From Pyrinomonadaceae bacterium (lineage in GTDB: Bacteria > Acidobacteriota > Blastocatellia > Pyrinomonadales > Pyrinomonadaceae): a stretch of DNA of 64,000 bases. Location: the NCBI GenBank assembly GCA_017983495.1, contig JAGOBH010000001.1, forward strand, positions 310,001-374,000, in the 5' to 3' direction. The position numbers and the translations under genes were made by a program. Shown piece by piece: positions 8,903 through 18,485 of the stretch (position 1 is its first letter; every line of letters starts with the position of its first letter). The notes under the pieces were generated by a model that saw only the letters and a list, made by a program, of their open reading frames with translations, was not told the origin of the DNA and ran no database searches.

Positions 8903-9436
8903 ATGGCCGTGCTTGAGACAATTCGCAATTTTCTGACGCCGGCAATATTTGCCGAGCCCGAGGTCGTCGTGCCGGCTCCGCCATCGGTGTATTCGATCAG
9001 ACCGCTGACGAGCGACCACCTGAAGGAAACGTTGAGGCTCAATATCAGATGTTTTCGCAACGGCGATAACTACACCAAACACACGTTTGAGTATTTGCTC
9101 AACGAGCCAAAGACACTCAGTTATCGTGTGATGACCGAAAAAGACGAAATGGTGGCGTTTGCGTTTGTCATGATCAACGAAAATGGCGCCGCACACCTGA
9201 CCACGATCGGGGTCGCACCCGAACATCGCCGCCGCCGCATTGCCGTAAAACTGCTGCAGCACGTTGAGGACGCGATCAGGGCCCGTGATGTTGCCACGAT
9301 CCTGCTCGAGGTCCGTGTCGGCAATACCGAAGCTCAGACGCTTTATCGAAACGCAGGTTACACGGCAGTCCAACGGATCAACAAATATTACAACAACGGC
9401 GAAGATTGCTTTTTGATGATGAAATCGCTGGTTTGA
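8903..9436 (+). CDS. GNAT N-acetyltransferase, RimI-like
   Basis: A 177-residue protein. After about 30 variable residues it shows a single acetyltransferase fold. Motif A, with the acetyl-CoA pyrophosphate loop, is VAPEHRRRRIAVKLL (Q/R-x-x-G/A type), followed by the RimI-like segment LEVRVGNTEAQTLYRNAGY. The substrate may be a protein N-terminus (RimI style) or a small amine; the sequence does not decide. It lies 15 bp after queA and 16 bp before thiE, so probably in one operon. Confidence 0.85.
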   Translation: MAVLETIRNFLTPAIFAEPEVVVPAPPSVYSIRPLTSDHLKETLRLNIRCFRNGDNYTKHTFEYLLNEPKTLSYRVMTEKDEMVAFAFVMINENGAAHLTTIGVAPEHRRRRIAVKLLQHVEDAIRARDVATILLEVRVGNTEAQTLYRNAGYTAVQRINKYYNNGEDCFLMMKSLV

Positions 9437-9452
9437 ACCTCGGAAAACGATA

Positions 9453-10079
9453 TTGCAACCTAAACTGCCCACAATTTACCCGATCACCGACACCGTGTTG
9501 AGCGGTATTTCGCACACCGAACAGGTCCGACGCCTGACCGCGGGCGGCGCTCGTTTTATTCAGTTGCGGGAGAAACGACTGCGGCCATCTGAGTGGCTGG
9601 CTGACGCAATTGGCGCAGTAGACGCAGTCCACAAAGCAGGTGCCGCGATCATTATCAATGACCGTGTCGATATGGCTATCGCCATCGGGGCGGACGGCGT
9701 CCACCTCGGGCAAGACGATCTGCCGCCCGCCGAAGCGAGACGATTGCTAGGGGCAAAAGCGATCATCGGATATTCGACACACACGCTCGAACAGGCCGCG
9801 GCTGCAGCCCTCGAGCCGGTCGACTATATCGCCTTTGGCCCGATCTTCGGCACCACGACGAAAGCCGATACAAACCCGGTCGTGGGGCTTGATCTGTTGC
9901 ATGCGGTGCGTCAAGCGATCGGTGATATCCCGCTCGTTGCTATAGGCGGCATCAAACGCAGCGATCTTGCCGCCGTTTTCTCGGCCGGAGCCGATTCGGC
10001 GGCGATGATCAGTGAGGTCTTAGCCGACGCCGACTCGATCACGGCAAATTACCTGGAACTTTCAAACCTGGGTGTTTAA
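9453..10079 (+). CDS. thiE: Thiamine-phosphate synthase ThiE
   Basis: Joins hydroxymethylpyrimidine diphosphate and thiazole phosphate to thiamine phosphate in a TIM barrel. Family motifs seen: RFIQLREK, IIINDRVDMA, GADGVHLGQDDL, IIGYSTHT, DYIAFGPIFGT-T-K and PLVAIGGI. Its 208 residues are the normal size. The start is TTG (9453), 16 bp after the GNAT gene; no better ATG lies upstream. I see no TPP riboswitch (no THI-box) before the queA-GNAT-thiE run, so vitamin control, if any, is not at this promoter. Confidence 0.95.
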   Translation: MQPKLPTIYPITDTVLSGISHTEQVRRLTAGGARFIQLREKRLRPSEWLADAIGAVDAVHKAGAAIIINDRVDMAIAIGADGVHLGQDDLPPAEARRLLGAKAIIGYSTHTLEQAAAAALEPVDYIAFGPIFGTTTKADTNPVVGLDLLHAVRQAIGDIPLVAIGGIKRSDLAAVFSAGADSAAMISEVLADADSITANYLELSNLGV

Positions 10080-10106
10080 CACAACACAACCATGTTGATT
10101 TTTCTC

Positions 10107-10136
10107 TTGCATTTTCTAGGGCCGGTGGTTCATAAT
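10107..10136 (+). promoter_or_regulatory. Candidate sigma-70 promoter for pilT
   Basis: TTGCAT (10107-10112), an 18-bp spacer and CATAAT (10131-10136) sit about 95 bp before the pilT start, in the gap after thiE. A GGGAG ribosome-binding site precedes the ATG. Confidence 0.45.
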
Positions 10137-10230
10137 AGATGGTGTCGGCTTGCCTGCCAAGCGCGACAATGCCAGAATTCCCATCGAATTCCCGCCCTTT
10201 TAGATATTCTTCCGGGAGTAGATCCAAACA

Positions 10231-11439
10231 ATGAGTTTGTTAGATATAGCGCCCATTATTGAGCAAATGCTGCTCATCTCTGACAACGTCAGCGATCTTA
10301 ATTTTTCGGCCAATCAAAAGCCGCAGGTTGAGATCAACGGCGTTCTTTATCCCGCAGCCCCGATCGGCCTCGGCAAACTCTCGGCATATCAGACCGAGAC
10401 GATAGCGATGTCGCTGATCCGTGATAACCCTGATGCAGCCCATCAGTTGGCGAAGTTTCGAACAGCCGATCTGAGCTACGCTCTGCCGGGCAAGTGCCGA
10501 TTTCGCGTGAATATCTTTCAGCAGCGAAATTCGTATTCGATCGTAATGCGTGTTATCCCGCACGAGATCCCGAGTTTTGATTCACTGCATCTGCCGAAAA
10601 CGCTTGCCGATATCGCCGAGATCCGCAACGGGATCGTCCTGCTCACGGGCCCGACCGGTTCGGGAAAAAGCTCAACATTGGCCGCGATCATCGACCGCAT
10701 TAACGAGATAAAGGCCTACCACATCGTCACGATCGAAGACCCGATCGAATTTTTACATAACCATAAGAAATCGACGATCAACCAACGTGAGGTCGGCGCC
10801 GATACCAAGGACTTTGCTTCAGCACTCAGAGCCGCACTTCGACAGGCCCCGAAAGTCATTCTGGTGGGCGAGATGCGAGATCTGGAAACGGCCGAGATCG
10901 CTCTCGAGGCCGCGGAGACAGGCCACCTCGTTCTTTCAACGCTGCACACGATCGACGCGTCAAAGACCATCGACCGTATCGTCGGTCTTTACCCAAAGAA
11001 CGAAGAGCGGATCATCCGCACTCGTCTTGCTCAGACATTTCGCTATATCGTTTCTCAGCGACTGATCCCACGTGCAGACGGCAAGGGCCGTTTGGCCGCG
11101 GTTGAGATCCTAAAATCAAATCCGCGAACGCGCGAATATATCGAGAAGGGCGAAAGCGAAGGAAAATCGCTGCTTGACGCCATTCGCGACGGCGAGATCG
11201 ACGGAATGCAGGATTTCGATTCGGTTATTCGCGATATGATCGGCCGGGGCGACATCTCAATGGACGATGGACTCTCGTTTGCCACAAACCAGAACAACCT
11301 GCTGCTGCAGCTGAAGGGTTTGTCGTCGACCGAAGATTATGTCAACGTAAATCGGCCAAATCCGATGATCAAACCAGCTGCTGCTACGCCTCCGCCGCCG
11401 GTCGATAATCCCGACTCAGTCCTGAACATGATCGAATAG
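10231..11439 (+). CDS. pilT: Type IV pilus retraction ATPase PilT-like
   Basis: A 402-residue hexameric secretion-type ATPase that would power pilus retraction on the cytoplasmic side. The N-terminal PAS-like domain (1-105) is followed by the RecA-like core with Walker A GPTGSGKS (about residue 140), Asp box VTIEDPIEF, Walker B VILVGEMRDLETA and His box GHLVLSTLHT. The AIRDGEI-like C-terminal motif is present (AIRDGEIDGM). It is about 40 residues longer than typical PilT, ending in a Pro-rich tail (AAATPPPPVDNP). No pilin genes are nearby. The next gene, 12 bp downstream, encodes a zinc-ribbon protein. Confidence 0.93.
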   Translation: MSLLDIAPIIEQMLLISDNVSDLNFSANQKPQVEINGVLYPAAPIGLGKLSAYQTETIAMSLIRDNPDAAHQLAKFRTADLSYALPGKCRFRVNIFQQRNSYSIVMRVIPHEIPSFDSLHLPKTLADIAEIRNGIVLLTGPTGSGKSSTLAAIIDRINEIKAYHIVTIEDPIEFLHNHKKSTINQREVGADTKDFASALRAALRQAPKVILVGEMRDLETAEIALEAAETGHLVLSTLHTIDASKTIDRIVGLYPKNEERIIRTRLAQTFRYIVSQRLIPRADGKGRLAAVEILKSNPRTREYIEKGESEGKSLLDAIRDGEIDGMQDFDSVIRDMIGRGDISMDDGLSFATNQNNLLLQLKGLSSTEDYVNVNRPNPMIKPAAATPPPPVDNPDSVLNMIE

Positions 11440-11451
11440 GTTTGAACTATT

Positions 11452-12183
11452 ATGATAATACGCTGCGATAACTGCTCTGTTTCATTACAGTTAGACGAAT
11501 CCAAAATACCGAGTGGCAATTTCACGGTTCGCTGTCCGCGTTGCCAAAATCTGCTTCGCGTTCAGAAAGATGCCACCGGCAAGGGTCCGTCGACGGTTCA
11601 GCAACTGGAAGCCAATCAACCGGCACCGCCTTCGCCGGACGGTCTTGCAGATTTTAACGCAAAGGAATCAGGCTTTCAGATCAACAGTGCCTTGAAATCG
11701 CTGATGTCAGCGCTGCAGACGGAGAAAGGTGCTCTCGACAAGGATGCTGAGGAATCTACCAAGCCGCGGCGAATCTTGTTGTGTTTGGGAGCGAAACTGG
11801 ACGATACTGCGAAAGTCCTCGCCGGTTCCGGGTATAAAGTGTACATCGCTCAGACTCCGGCACAGGCGAATGAACGCCTGAGGGAAGGTAAAACAGAGAT
11901 ACTGATATTCTCGCCGGATTTTGCCCCCGAGCTCGGCGGTGCCGCCGTCCTGCAGCAAAAGGCGAATTCAATGTACTCGTCCGAACGCCGACGGTTGTAC
12001 CTGATCTCGTTGGAAGACAACGGTCAAACGATGAACGCCCATGATGCGTTTTTGAGGAATCTAAACCTTGTGGTAAACGAGAACGATATTGCTCAGTTGC
12101 CGTTGATTCTCAACCGTTCGCTTCACGATTTTAATGAGCTTTACAATTATTTCAACCGAGCTAACGGCCTAATGCCGATCTGA
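11452..12183 (+). CDS. MJ0042-type zinc-ribbon protein with receiver-like domain
   Basis: A 243-residue protein. The N-terminus (residues 1-40) is an MJ0042/FlgF-type zinc ribbon with CDNC...CPRC, found in many delta-proteobacterial and acidobacterial regulators. A Gln/Pro-rich linker and a helical stretch lead to a C-terminal alpha/beta domain (residues about 103-240, from RRILLCLGAKLDD) that resembles a receiver or response-regulator fold but has no clear phosphoacceptor Asp in the usual DxxxP setting. It is directly behind pilT and likely co-transcribed, so a pilus or motility regulator is a reasonable guess. Confidence 0.7.
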   Translation: MIIRCDNCSVSLQLDESKIPSGNFTVRCPRCQNLLRVQKDATGKGPSTVQQLEANQPAPPSPDGLADFNAKESGFQINSALKSLMSALQTEKGALDKDAEESTKPRRILLCLGAKLDDTAKVLAGSGYKVYIAQTPAQANERLREGKTEILIFSPDFAPELGGAAVLQQKANSMYSSERRRLYLISLEDNGQTMNAHDAFLRNLNLVVNENDIAQLPLILNRSLHDFNELYNYFNRANGLMPI

Positions 12184-12190
12184 TCGGACA

Positions 12191-13237
12191 CTAGTTCACC
12201 GCAAGTTCGCAAACCAGCATTTCGATCTGCATACGCGATCCCTGCGGGCCGCCCCCGCCGCTCGATGTTTTGATCGCAAGATCTGTCTGAGCCAAACGGT
12301 CAAGCACGTGCTTCAGTTTGGCAATTTCGGTGCGCCTGGCGGTCGCCAAAAAATCAGCCTGATCGTTATAGCGTAATTTGAGAATACGTGAAATATCGCC
12401 GCGATCTGCACCGCGGTCCATCATTTCTTTCGCCATAAGCAACCGACGATAGTTGTAGGAGATCAAACCGAGGATCATCAGCGGCTCAGCACCGTCGTCA
12501 AGTATCTTTTTGAGCACCATGAGCGCCTTTTTCTTGTTGCCGGCCACAAGGTTGTCGGTAAGTTCAAAATTGGTCAACTCACGCGAATTGGGGACAAGTG
12601 CGTCGATCAGTTCGATCGTCACCCGGCTCTCGGGCAAAGCCGCCGTCGAAAGCTTGGCGACTTCATTCTCGATCCGCGCGACGTCATTGCCGACCATTGC
12701 GACAAGATGACGAAGTGCCGGTTCGTCGATCGTAGTTTTACTATCGCGGAACTTATCGCTTGCCCACCTGTATAGTTCGCCGTCTGCGAGCGGTTCAAAT
12801 TCGATGGCTGTCGTTTCAGCCCGCATCAACTTGCCCATTTTGCGGACGCCGTTGAGGTCATCAGCAACAAATATCATCACGGTTGATGGGTTTGGGTCGC
12901 GGAAGTAACTTGTTAGGATCGCTTCGTGCTCTTCTCGAATAGTGTCACGTTGGCCGCCGGCTGTGATCCGAACATCAGTGACGCGAACGACCCTGCGTTT
13001 TGCCATCATCGGCAACTGGTTCGCCGCTGCGATCGCTTGCTGGAGGCTGCCTTCCTGACCAAGGCTGAATTCACTTTCGTTAAAGTCGCGGAGTTCGCCG
13101 GCCTCAAATGAGCGGTCCGCGATCGTCCGTGCCGCCAGATCGCGCAGATGCGTCTCCGAGCCAAAAAGTACGTAAACCGGCGACAGCTCATGCCGCCGCA
13201 GTTGATTTCGCAGATCCTCTCGCTTAAGTGACGCCAT
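12191..13237 (-). CDS. holA: DNA polymerase III subunit delta HolA
   Basis: The delta subunit opens the beta sliding clamp within the clamp loader. Its 348 residues are the normal length. Family features: N-terminal LSPVYVLFGSETHLRDLAA, the central PLADGELYRWASDKF...ALRHLVAMVGNDVARIENEVAKL region, and LTNFELTDNLVAGNKKKALMVLKKIL of the collar domain. It converges with the zinc-ribbon gene (7 bp between stops) and lies 24 bp after the lptE-like gene, probably at the end of the folP operon. Confidence 0.92.
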   Translation of the reverse strand: MASLKREDLRNQLRRHELSPVYVLFGSETHLRDLAARTIADRSFEAGELRDFNESEFSLGQEGSLQQAIAAANQLPMMAKRRVVRVTDVRITAGGQRDTIREEHEAILTSYFRDPNPSTVMIFVADDLNGVRKMGKLMRAETTAIEFEPLADGELYRWASDKFRDSKTTIDEPALRHLVAMVGNDVARIENEVAKLSTAALPESRVTIELIDALVPNSRELTNFELTDNLVAGNKKKALMVLKKILDDGAEPLMILGLISYNYRRLLMAKEMMDRGADRGDISRILKLRYNDQADFLATARRTEIAKLKHVLDRLAQTDLAIKTSSGGGGPQGSRMQIEMLVCELAVN

Positions 13238-13261
13238 TGCAAATGTGCCGTGAACCCGGTT

Positions 13262-13813
13262 CTATTTCTTCTCTTCCGTCACGCCGATACCGTTAACGAT
13301 AGCGGACACGACCGACTCGGCAAATGACCGTGCCATGCGCTCGACGGCCGGATCTTCCTCATTGAAAAATGAACGGGGATCTTCTGAAAACTCATACGAA
13401 TCGCGGAAGACGAAATTTTGATTGTCGTAGAGGATCTTGTTGTCCGGCAACCCACGAACCGTAACCGCTCCGACGATAGTGACCTCGTAGACGCGTGCAC
13501 GACCTTCGCGATCAAGCAAAACGCCCGAAAATGTGAAATCGCGAATCGTTCCCTCGATAACAGCATCGGCGCCCTTTGTCGCACCCTGAACGCTAAGACC
13601 GTTGCCCCGTTTGATGATCTCGCGGCTAACAGCTTCGGTAAACCTCGACTCGACGCGGTACCGCATGCCTTTAGCTTCGAACTGAAAAGCGGGCACGGCA
13701 ATCCTTTTAACGCCCTTTGGTAAACCCGAATTCGTAACCGGCTTGTAGCATTCAGTAAAGCCGGAGACGAGCAGTAAGATCGAGATCAATGGTATCAACC
13801 GAAAGTACTTCAT
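13262..13813 (-). CDS. LptE-like outer-membrane LPS-assembly lipoprotein
   Basis: A 183-residue protein from ATG 13813. The upstream frame to 13921 is inside the neighbouring gene and was not used. The signal sequence MKYFRLIPLISILLLVSG is followed by a Cys at about residue 22 in an imperfect lipobox (GFTEC). The rest matches the LptE/RlpB pattern: PKGVKRIAVPAFQ, then a repeated sheet-helix region with ADAVIEGTIRDF. LptE plugs the LptD barrel that inserts lipopolysaccharide. The ATG overlaps the stop of the preceding gene by ATGA, so translational coupling is likely. Confidence 0.75.
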   Translation of the reverse strand: MKYFRLIPLISILLLVSGFTECYKPVTNSGLPKGVKRIAVPAFQFEAKGMRYRVESRFTEAVSREIIKRGNGLSVQGATKGADAVIEGTIRDFTFSGVLLDREGRARVYEVTIVGAVTVRGLPDNKILYDNQNFVFRDSYEFSEDPRSFFNEEDPAVERMARSFAESVVSAIVNGIGVTEEKK

Positions 13814-14478
13814 AACTTTGAACCTATAGCCGATGAACCGCTCCTTTTTTTGCGTACGATCCAGGCACCAAACAAAATGAACGCAAAGGTAAAAAGCAGA
13901 CCGCCGGCGACCGTCGCCCAAAATGCCGGTGATTTAGGATCGGTCGAATAAAAACCACCAGTATTACTGCTTGTTTTATTCTCGATCGCCCCGCCCGAGA
14001 CCAGTACGGCTTTGACGCCCGTTTCCGGGACTTTTTCTATTCGATAGATCGGGTCTTTCACGCCCGAAGCTTCGGCTAAACGCACATCGCGTATAAAGCC
14101 GTGGTCGATAAGGACTATCGTCCCGGGCACATTTTCATCGGCGATCGCCTTTTGCATCGGATTCAGCCTCTCGCCTGACGGCGATTCGCTTAAACCGACG
14201 AGAGCCTTTTTCGGAACAGCGAGAAATTTTCCATTGCGGTATAGTGCTCCGCCGCCCATGGACGCGACCGTGATCCTTTCGCCCTTTTTAAGGGTATATT
14301 CTTTCAGATCAAAACCGCTCTTGAGAAAGAACCGGTAGTCGGCAAAATCATCGGTAGGATCAACAACTATGTTTAGAGTGACGCGCTTATAGCCGGGATC
14401 AGGTGGAACATCTGCGGCCGCCGACGAAAATGCTGCACAGACAATTACCAGGACAAGCAACGGCCGCAGTGACTTCAT
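13810..14478 (-). CDS. Secreted/membrane-anchored protein of unknown function
   Basis: A 222-residue protein with a signal peptide (1-22, cut after SAAA), an extracytoplasmic domain and a single C-terminal membrane helix (about 188-208, AFWATVAGGLLFTFAFILFGAW) followed by a basic tail RKKRSGSS. I do not recognise a family. It overlaps folP and the lptE-like gene by ATGA on both sides, so it belongs to a tightly coupled operon folP-this-lptE-holA. The topology suggests an envelope role, perhaps with the LptE-like neighbour. Confidence 0.75.
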   Translation of the reverse strand: MKSLRPLLVLVIVCAAFSSAAADVPPDPGYKRVTLNIVVDPTDDFADYRFFLKSGFDLKEYTLKKGERITVASMGGGALYRNGKFLAVPKKALVGLSESPSGERLNPMQKAIADENVPGTIVLIDHGFIRDVRLAEASGVKDPIYRIEKVPETGVKAVLVSGGAIENKTSSNTGGFYSTDPKSPAFWATVAGGLLFTFAFILFGAWIVRKKRSGSSAIGSKL

Positions 14479-15323
14479 ATCTTTATTTCTCCTGCGATCG
14501 CACCGGCGACGTTGATGGCCGCGACAGTCTCCTTAACATCATGCACCCGGACGATCTTAGCACCGTTTTGAATGGCGATCAGTGCCGATGCGATGCTTCC
14601 GCCCAATCGCTCCAGCGGCGGCGCACCGCCCAATATTTTGCCGATAAACGACTTACGCGATGTTCCGACAAGTATCGGATAAGATGCAAATTCGCTTACC
14701 AGTCTATCAAGTTTCGCGAGCAAATCTAAGTTTTGTCCGAGTGTTTTGCCAAACCCGATGCCGATGTCGAGTGCGATATTCGCGTCCGCGACGCCCCGAG
14801 TCTTTGCCGCACCAACGGACCGTTTCAGATCGGCAGCGACCTCGGCAAAGATGTCATCTACCGGCGGTTGCGAATGCATCGATTCAAAATCCCCGCGTGA
14901 ATGCATCAGCACGAGTCCTGCATTGGTTGCCGCCGCAATATCCGCGATCGCCGCGTCGAACCGCAATCCCGAAATATCATTGATGATCTCGGCACCAACA
15001 TCCATCGCCGCCGCAGCGACCGGTGATTTGCTCGTGTCGATAGAAATAGCGACGTCAAACCGTTTCGAGATTGCCTCGATCACGGGTGCAGTACGGCGAA
15101 TCTCCACTTCTGTCGTTACACCAAGACTGCCGGGGCGGGTTGATTCGCCGCCGATGTCGATGATATCCACGCCCTCGGCGATCATCAGTTCGGCCTGACT
15201 GAGAGCCGCATCGACCGAAGCAAATTTGCCCCCGTCTGAGAAACTGTCCGGCGTGACATTCAAAATGCCCATCACCAAAGGACGGTCGAGCGGAATTTGT
15301 CGACGCGATGTTTGCCAGTACAT
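14475..15323 (-). CDS. folP: Dihydropteroate synthase FolP
   Basis: Condenses p-aminobenzoate with hydroxymethyl-dihydropterin diphosphate in folate synthesis. Signature motifs: MGILNVTPDSFSDGG, DIIDIGGESTRPG, ISIDTSK, IINDISGL, DIGIGFGKT and VGTSRKSFIG. I start at ATG 15323 (282 residues); the longer frame to 15380 adds a phenylalanine-rich stretch that falls in AT-rich repeats and is not family-like. It is the first gene of a run ending in holA, and lies behind ftsH with a terminator-like hairpin between. Confidence 0.95.
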   Translation of the reverse strand: MYWQTSRRQIPLDRPLVMGILNVTPDSFSDGGKFASVDAALSQAELMIAEGVDIIDIGGESTRPGSLGVTTEVEIRRTAPVIEAISKRFDVAISIDTSKSPVAAAAMDVGAEIINDISGLRFDAAIADIAAATNAGLVLMHSRGDFESMHSQPPVDDIFAEVAADLKRSVGAAKTRGVADANIALDIGIGFGKTLGQNLDLLAKLDRLVSEFASYPILVGTSRKSFIGKILGGAPPLERLGGSIASALIAIQNGAKIVRVHDVKETVAAINVAGAIAGEIKI

Positions 15324-15350
15324 AAAGTGAATATGCGTAAAAAGTGAAAA

Positions 15351-15391
15351 AGTGAAAAAGCCGAAGTCGCAAGACCTCACACCTTTTCACT
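15351..15391 (-). terminator. Terminator-like hairpin after ftsH
   Basis: AGTGAAAAAG (15351-15360) can pair with CTTTTCACT (15383-15391). On the minus strand the stem is followed by TTTTTCACTTTTT. It lies between the ftsH stop and folP start. The low-complexity TTTTCAC repeats make it less certain. Confidence 0.4.
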
Positions 15392-15418
15392 TTCTTACCT
15401 TTTCACCTTTGACCCGTT

Positions 15419-17344
15419 CTAGGCCGTCGCCGGATTGTTTCCGGTAATTGGCGGCAATATCGGCTTTTTGAATGAACTTGCCGACGTTTCCTCTGCCTCG
15501 GTCCCGCCATCCGTGTCGGGTGCGGGTTTTGAATCGTTGCTATCGAGCGGCAATCCGGCTACCACACGCCGGATCTGGACTGCATCAAGCGTCTCAAATT
15601 CAAGCAGTGCCTCAGCAAGGCGGATCATGGCATCCTTGTTTTCGCGGATGACCTTTTCTGCCAACTTATACTGTTCATCGACGATGCGGCGAACTTCGTT
15701 GTCGATCTTGATAGCCGTATCTTCAGAATAGTCGCGGTGCTGCGAGATCTCACGTCCGAGAAATATCTGCTCTTCTTTCTTACCAAAGGTCAGCGGCCCA
15801 AGCTCGGACATGCCGTATTCGCAGACCATCGAACGAGCGATCTCGGTCGCCTTTTCGATATCGTTTGACGCTCCGGTCGTAATGCTGCCGATGAAGACGT
15901 CCTCAGCAATTCGTCCGCCCATTGCCATCGCGATCTGACCAAGCAAAAACTCCTTGGTTGCGCTCAGACGGTCTTTTTCGGGCAAATACATCGTAACGCC
16001 CAGTGCCATTCCGCGCGGAATGATGGTCACCTTATGGACAGGGTCGCAGTTAGGTATCTTGATGCCGACCAGGGTATGACCGGCCTCGTGATATGCCGTG
16101 ATGCGTTTTTCCTCGTCAGAGATGACCATGCTGCGGCGCTCGGCGCCCATCATGACCTTATCCTTGGCAATTTCAAAGTCGACCATGCCAACGACCTTTT
16201 TGTTATACCGAGCCGCGTTGAGCGCCGCTTCGTTAACAATATTGGCAAGGTCGGCACCGGTAAATCCGGGCGTTCCGCGTGCGATGACGTTGACATCCAC
16301 ACCTTCGTCAAGAGGGATCTTTCGGGTGTGAACCTTCAGGATGCCTTCGCGGCCGCGAACGTCAGGACGTCCGACCACGACGCGGCGATCAAAGCGGCCG
16401 GGCCTCAGAAGAGCAGGATCGAGAACGTCAGGACGATTGGTCGAGGCCATAAGGATGACGCCGTCATTCGACTCAAAACCGTCCATTTCGACGAGAAGCT
16501 GGTTCAGCGTTTGCTCACGCTCATCGTGGCCGCCGCCGAGGCCTGCACCGCGATGACGCCCGACGGCATCGATCTCATCAATAAAGATGATGCACGGCGC
16601 ATTTTTCTTACCCTGTTCGAAGAGGTCGCGGACGCGGCTCGCGCCGACGCCGACAAACATCTCGACGAAATCAGAACCTGAAATTGAAAAGAAAGGTACG
16701 TTCGCTTCGCCGGCAACGGCCTTGGCGAGCAAGGTCTTACCCGTTCCCGGAGGGCCCACCATCAGAACGCCCTTGGGGATCTTGCCGCCAAGCTTCTGAA
16801 ACTTTTGCGGATCCTTAAGAAATTCGATGATCTCCTGCAGCTCTTCTTTGGCTTCTTCGACGCCGGCGACCTCCTTAAAGGTCACCCGTTTCTGCTGATT
16901 GTTGAGCAGCTTCGCCTTCGACTTGCCAAAGCTCAGGGCCTTGTTGCCGCCTGCCTGCATTTGTCGCAAGGTGAACGCGAGAAAGCCGATCAAAAGGATG
17001 AAAGGCAGCGCCTGGATCAACACCAGCCACCCGAGTCCGCTTGAGGCCGGCACAAGATTGACCTTAGTTTCGGTCTCGTTGGCGGCCGCGAAGATCTGGT
17101 TTCGAGTAGCTTCGCTCGTGTCGAGCTTGGTTACTGACTTAACATCGGTTTTACTGACCAACTCCAATGAGTCCGATCCGACGTTTATTTCCTTTATGTC
17201 CTTGTTTCTTATCTGTGTCAGAGCAGCGTCAAACGACAACTCCTGTGCCGGTTTGGTCTGTCTGGATTGCAAAAACCAGACAAAGACAAGCGCACTCGAA
17301 ATTATCATCAACCACAAAAAGACTTGTTTACCTTTAGAACTCAA
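15419..17344 (-). CDS. ftsH: ATP-dependent zinc metalloprotease FtsH
   Basis: A membrane AAA+ protease that degrades misfolded membrane proteins and short-lived regulators. Two N-terminal membrane helices (about 6-25 and 100-122) flank a periplasmic domain. Walker A GPPGTGKT is near residue 200, with [13 protein letters not shown], the second region of homology around [17 protein letters not shown], and the zinc site HEAGH near residue 420. I place the start at TTG 17344, because GGAGG sits 7 nt upstream (17352-17356) and the protein then begins [12 protein letters not shown], as FtsH proteins usually do. A GTG at 17389 would add 15 residues without a ribosome site. The 641 residues are family length. 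Confidence 0.95.
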   Translation of the reverse strand: MSSKGKQVFLWLMIISSALVFVWFLQSRQTKPAQELSFDAALTQIRNKDIKEINVGSDSLELVSKTDVKSVTKLDTSEATRNQIFAAANETETKVNLVPASSGLGWLVLIQALPFILLIGFLAFTLRQMQAGGNKALSFGKSKAKLLNNQQKRVTFKEVAGVEEAKEELQEIIEFLKDPQKFQKLGGKIPKGVLMVGPPGTGKTLLAKAVAGEANVPFFSISGSDFVEMFVGVGASRVRDLFEQGKKNAPCIIFIDEIDAVGRHRGAGLGGGHDEREQTLNQLLVEMDGFESNDGVILMASTNRPDVLDPALLRPGRFDRRVVVGRPDVRGREGILKVHTRKIPLDEGVDVNVIARGTPGFTGADLANIVNEAALNAARYNKKVVGMVDFEIAKDKVMMGAERRSMVISDEEKRITAYHEAGHTLVGIKIPNCDPVHKVTIIPRGMALGVTMYLPEKDRLSATKEFLLGQIAMAMGGRIAEDVFIGSITTGASNDIEKATEIARSMVCEYGMSELGPLTFGKKEEQIFLGREISQHRDYSEDTAIKIDNEVRRIVDEQYKLAEKVIRENKDAMIRLAEALLEFETLDAVQIRRVVAGLPLDSNDSKPAPDTDGGTEAEETSASSFKKPILPPITGNNPATA

Positions 17345-17351
17345 AATATTG

Positions 17352-17356
17352 CCTCC
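17352..17356 (-). promoter_or_regulatory. Ribosome-binding site deciding the ftsH start
   Basis: On the minus strand GGAGG is followed by CAATATT and then TTG. The 7-nt spacing fixes the TTG at 17344 as the start rather than the upstream GTG. Confidence 0.8.
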
Positions 17357-17443
17357 AAATCGACTCTCATTCCGGAGTCTTACGAACACAGTTTGATGAA
17401 GTCGATCGTGCTTTCGTTGTTCTCATTACAACAGCAACTTCCA

Positions 17444-17475
17444 AAACAAACGCCAACCTTTGATTCTAGTTGGCG
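17444..17475 (-). terminator. Terminator after tilS
   Basis: CGCCAAC (17451-17457) pairs with GTTGGCG (17469-17475). Read on the minus strand, the hairpin is followed by TTTGTTTT. It separates tilS from ftsH. Confidence 0.65.
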
Positions 17476-17480
17476 CGACG

Positions 17481-18485
17481 TCAATTTTCAACCTTATTTT
17501 CTTCATACGTGAGCTTTCCACCCGATCGCACAACACGGCCGCCATCCGGCAACTCGGCCACACGGCCGCTCTTTGGGCTAAAAACCAAACGCTCGATCGC
17601 CTTTATATGTTTCAGTTCTAATCGCCTCGAGTTTCCCCGTCGTTCCTTTAACCACCTACGTAGCGTCGAATAAAGATCCGCGTCGGAGAGCGATCTAAGG
17701 TGATCCAGCAGCAAAGTTCCGCCTTCGTTTGGCATCTCGACGACGGGCTGGCTGTCACAGACGTGCTGCATCAGGCCGGCCGTGCCGGCCAGAGTCTCGA
17801 CGATCTTGGGATTCATATCCTCTAGCAGAGGCAGCAGCACCTTGCGGATCCTGACCCGTTTGAATGCCATATCGTCATTCATCGTGTCCGAGCGGTAAGC
17901 GACGCCGATCTCGTGACAATATGCCTCAGTGTCGCCGCGTTTTGCCCAGGAGAGCAGCGGACGTACAAGCAGCAGTTGTGAATTTGGTTCATCCGATTCG
18001 CCGTCGGTTCCGAAACCACGAACGGAACGCATCGCACTTAGGCCTTCGACGCCGCTGCCGCGGATCAGGTTGATCAGGAATGTCTCGGCTTGATCGTTGA
18101 TCGTGTGTCCGGTGAGCACCGCAAAAGCGTGAAGGTTCTCCGCGGTGTCTTTAAGAAACTTGTAACGCGCCCGTCGTGCGTTTTGTTCGAGGTTGCCGTC
18201 TGTCTCGATCGCACCTTTGCGGACCGCAAGCTCAATACCGTGTTTCGACGCCAGTTGCCGGACGTGTTCTTCATCGCCGTCGCTCTCACTCCCGCGAATG
18301 CCGTGGTTGAAATGTGCCGCGACGAGCCGCAATTTTAGCTTGTCCGTCCGCCGCAGTTCGTGCATCGCCATCAGCAGACTGATCGAGTCCGCTCCGCCCG
18401 AAACGCCGACCACGATGGTCTCCTGCTCAAACGGCAACTCGAGGCGTCGCCATTCGGTAACCAGAGATCTTACGAAGCCGTGCAT
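17481..18485 (-). CDS. tilS: tRNA(Ile)-lysidine synthetase TilS
   Basis: Converts C34 of tRNA-Ile(CAU) to lysidine, so that AUA is read. The PP-loop SGGADS near residue 30 binds ATP; downstream HFNHGIRG, LTGHTINDQAETFLINLIRGSG and the SELRSRR-like arginine-rich region follow. The C-terminal domain is short (about 335 residues in all). Start ATG 18485; a GTG at 18491 in the same frame is also possible. A TATAAT box (about 18497-18502) lies so close that the transcript may have almost no leader. Confidence 0.93.
   Translation of the reverse strand: MHGFVRSLVTEWRRLELPFEQETIVVGVSGGADSISLLMAMHELRRTDKLKLRLVAAHFNHGIRGSESDGDEEHVRQLASKHGIELAVRKGAIETDGNLEQNARRARYKFLKDTAENLHAFAVLTGHTINDQAETFLINLIRGSGVEGLSAMRSVRGFGTDGESDEPNSQLLLVRPLLSWAKRGDTEAYCHEIGVAYRSDTMNDDMAFKRVRIRKVLLPLLEDMNPKIVETLAGTAGLMQHVCDSQPVVEMPNEGGTLLLDHLRSLSDADLYSTLRRWLKERRGNSRRLELKHIKAIERLVFSPKSGRVAELPDGGRVVRSGGKLTYEENKVEN

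Noticed and set aside
8576..9472. 298-codon minus-strand open frame
   Set aside because: Antisense to the queA end and the GNAT gene, both well supported.
16034..16681. 215-codon plus-strand open frame
   Set aside because: Antisense to the conserved ATPase and protease domains of ftsH.
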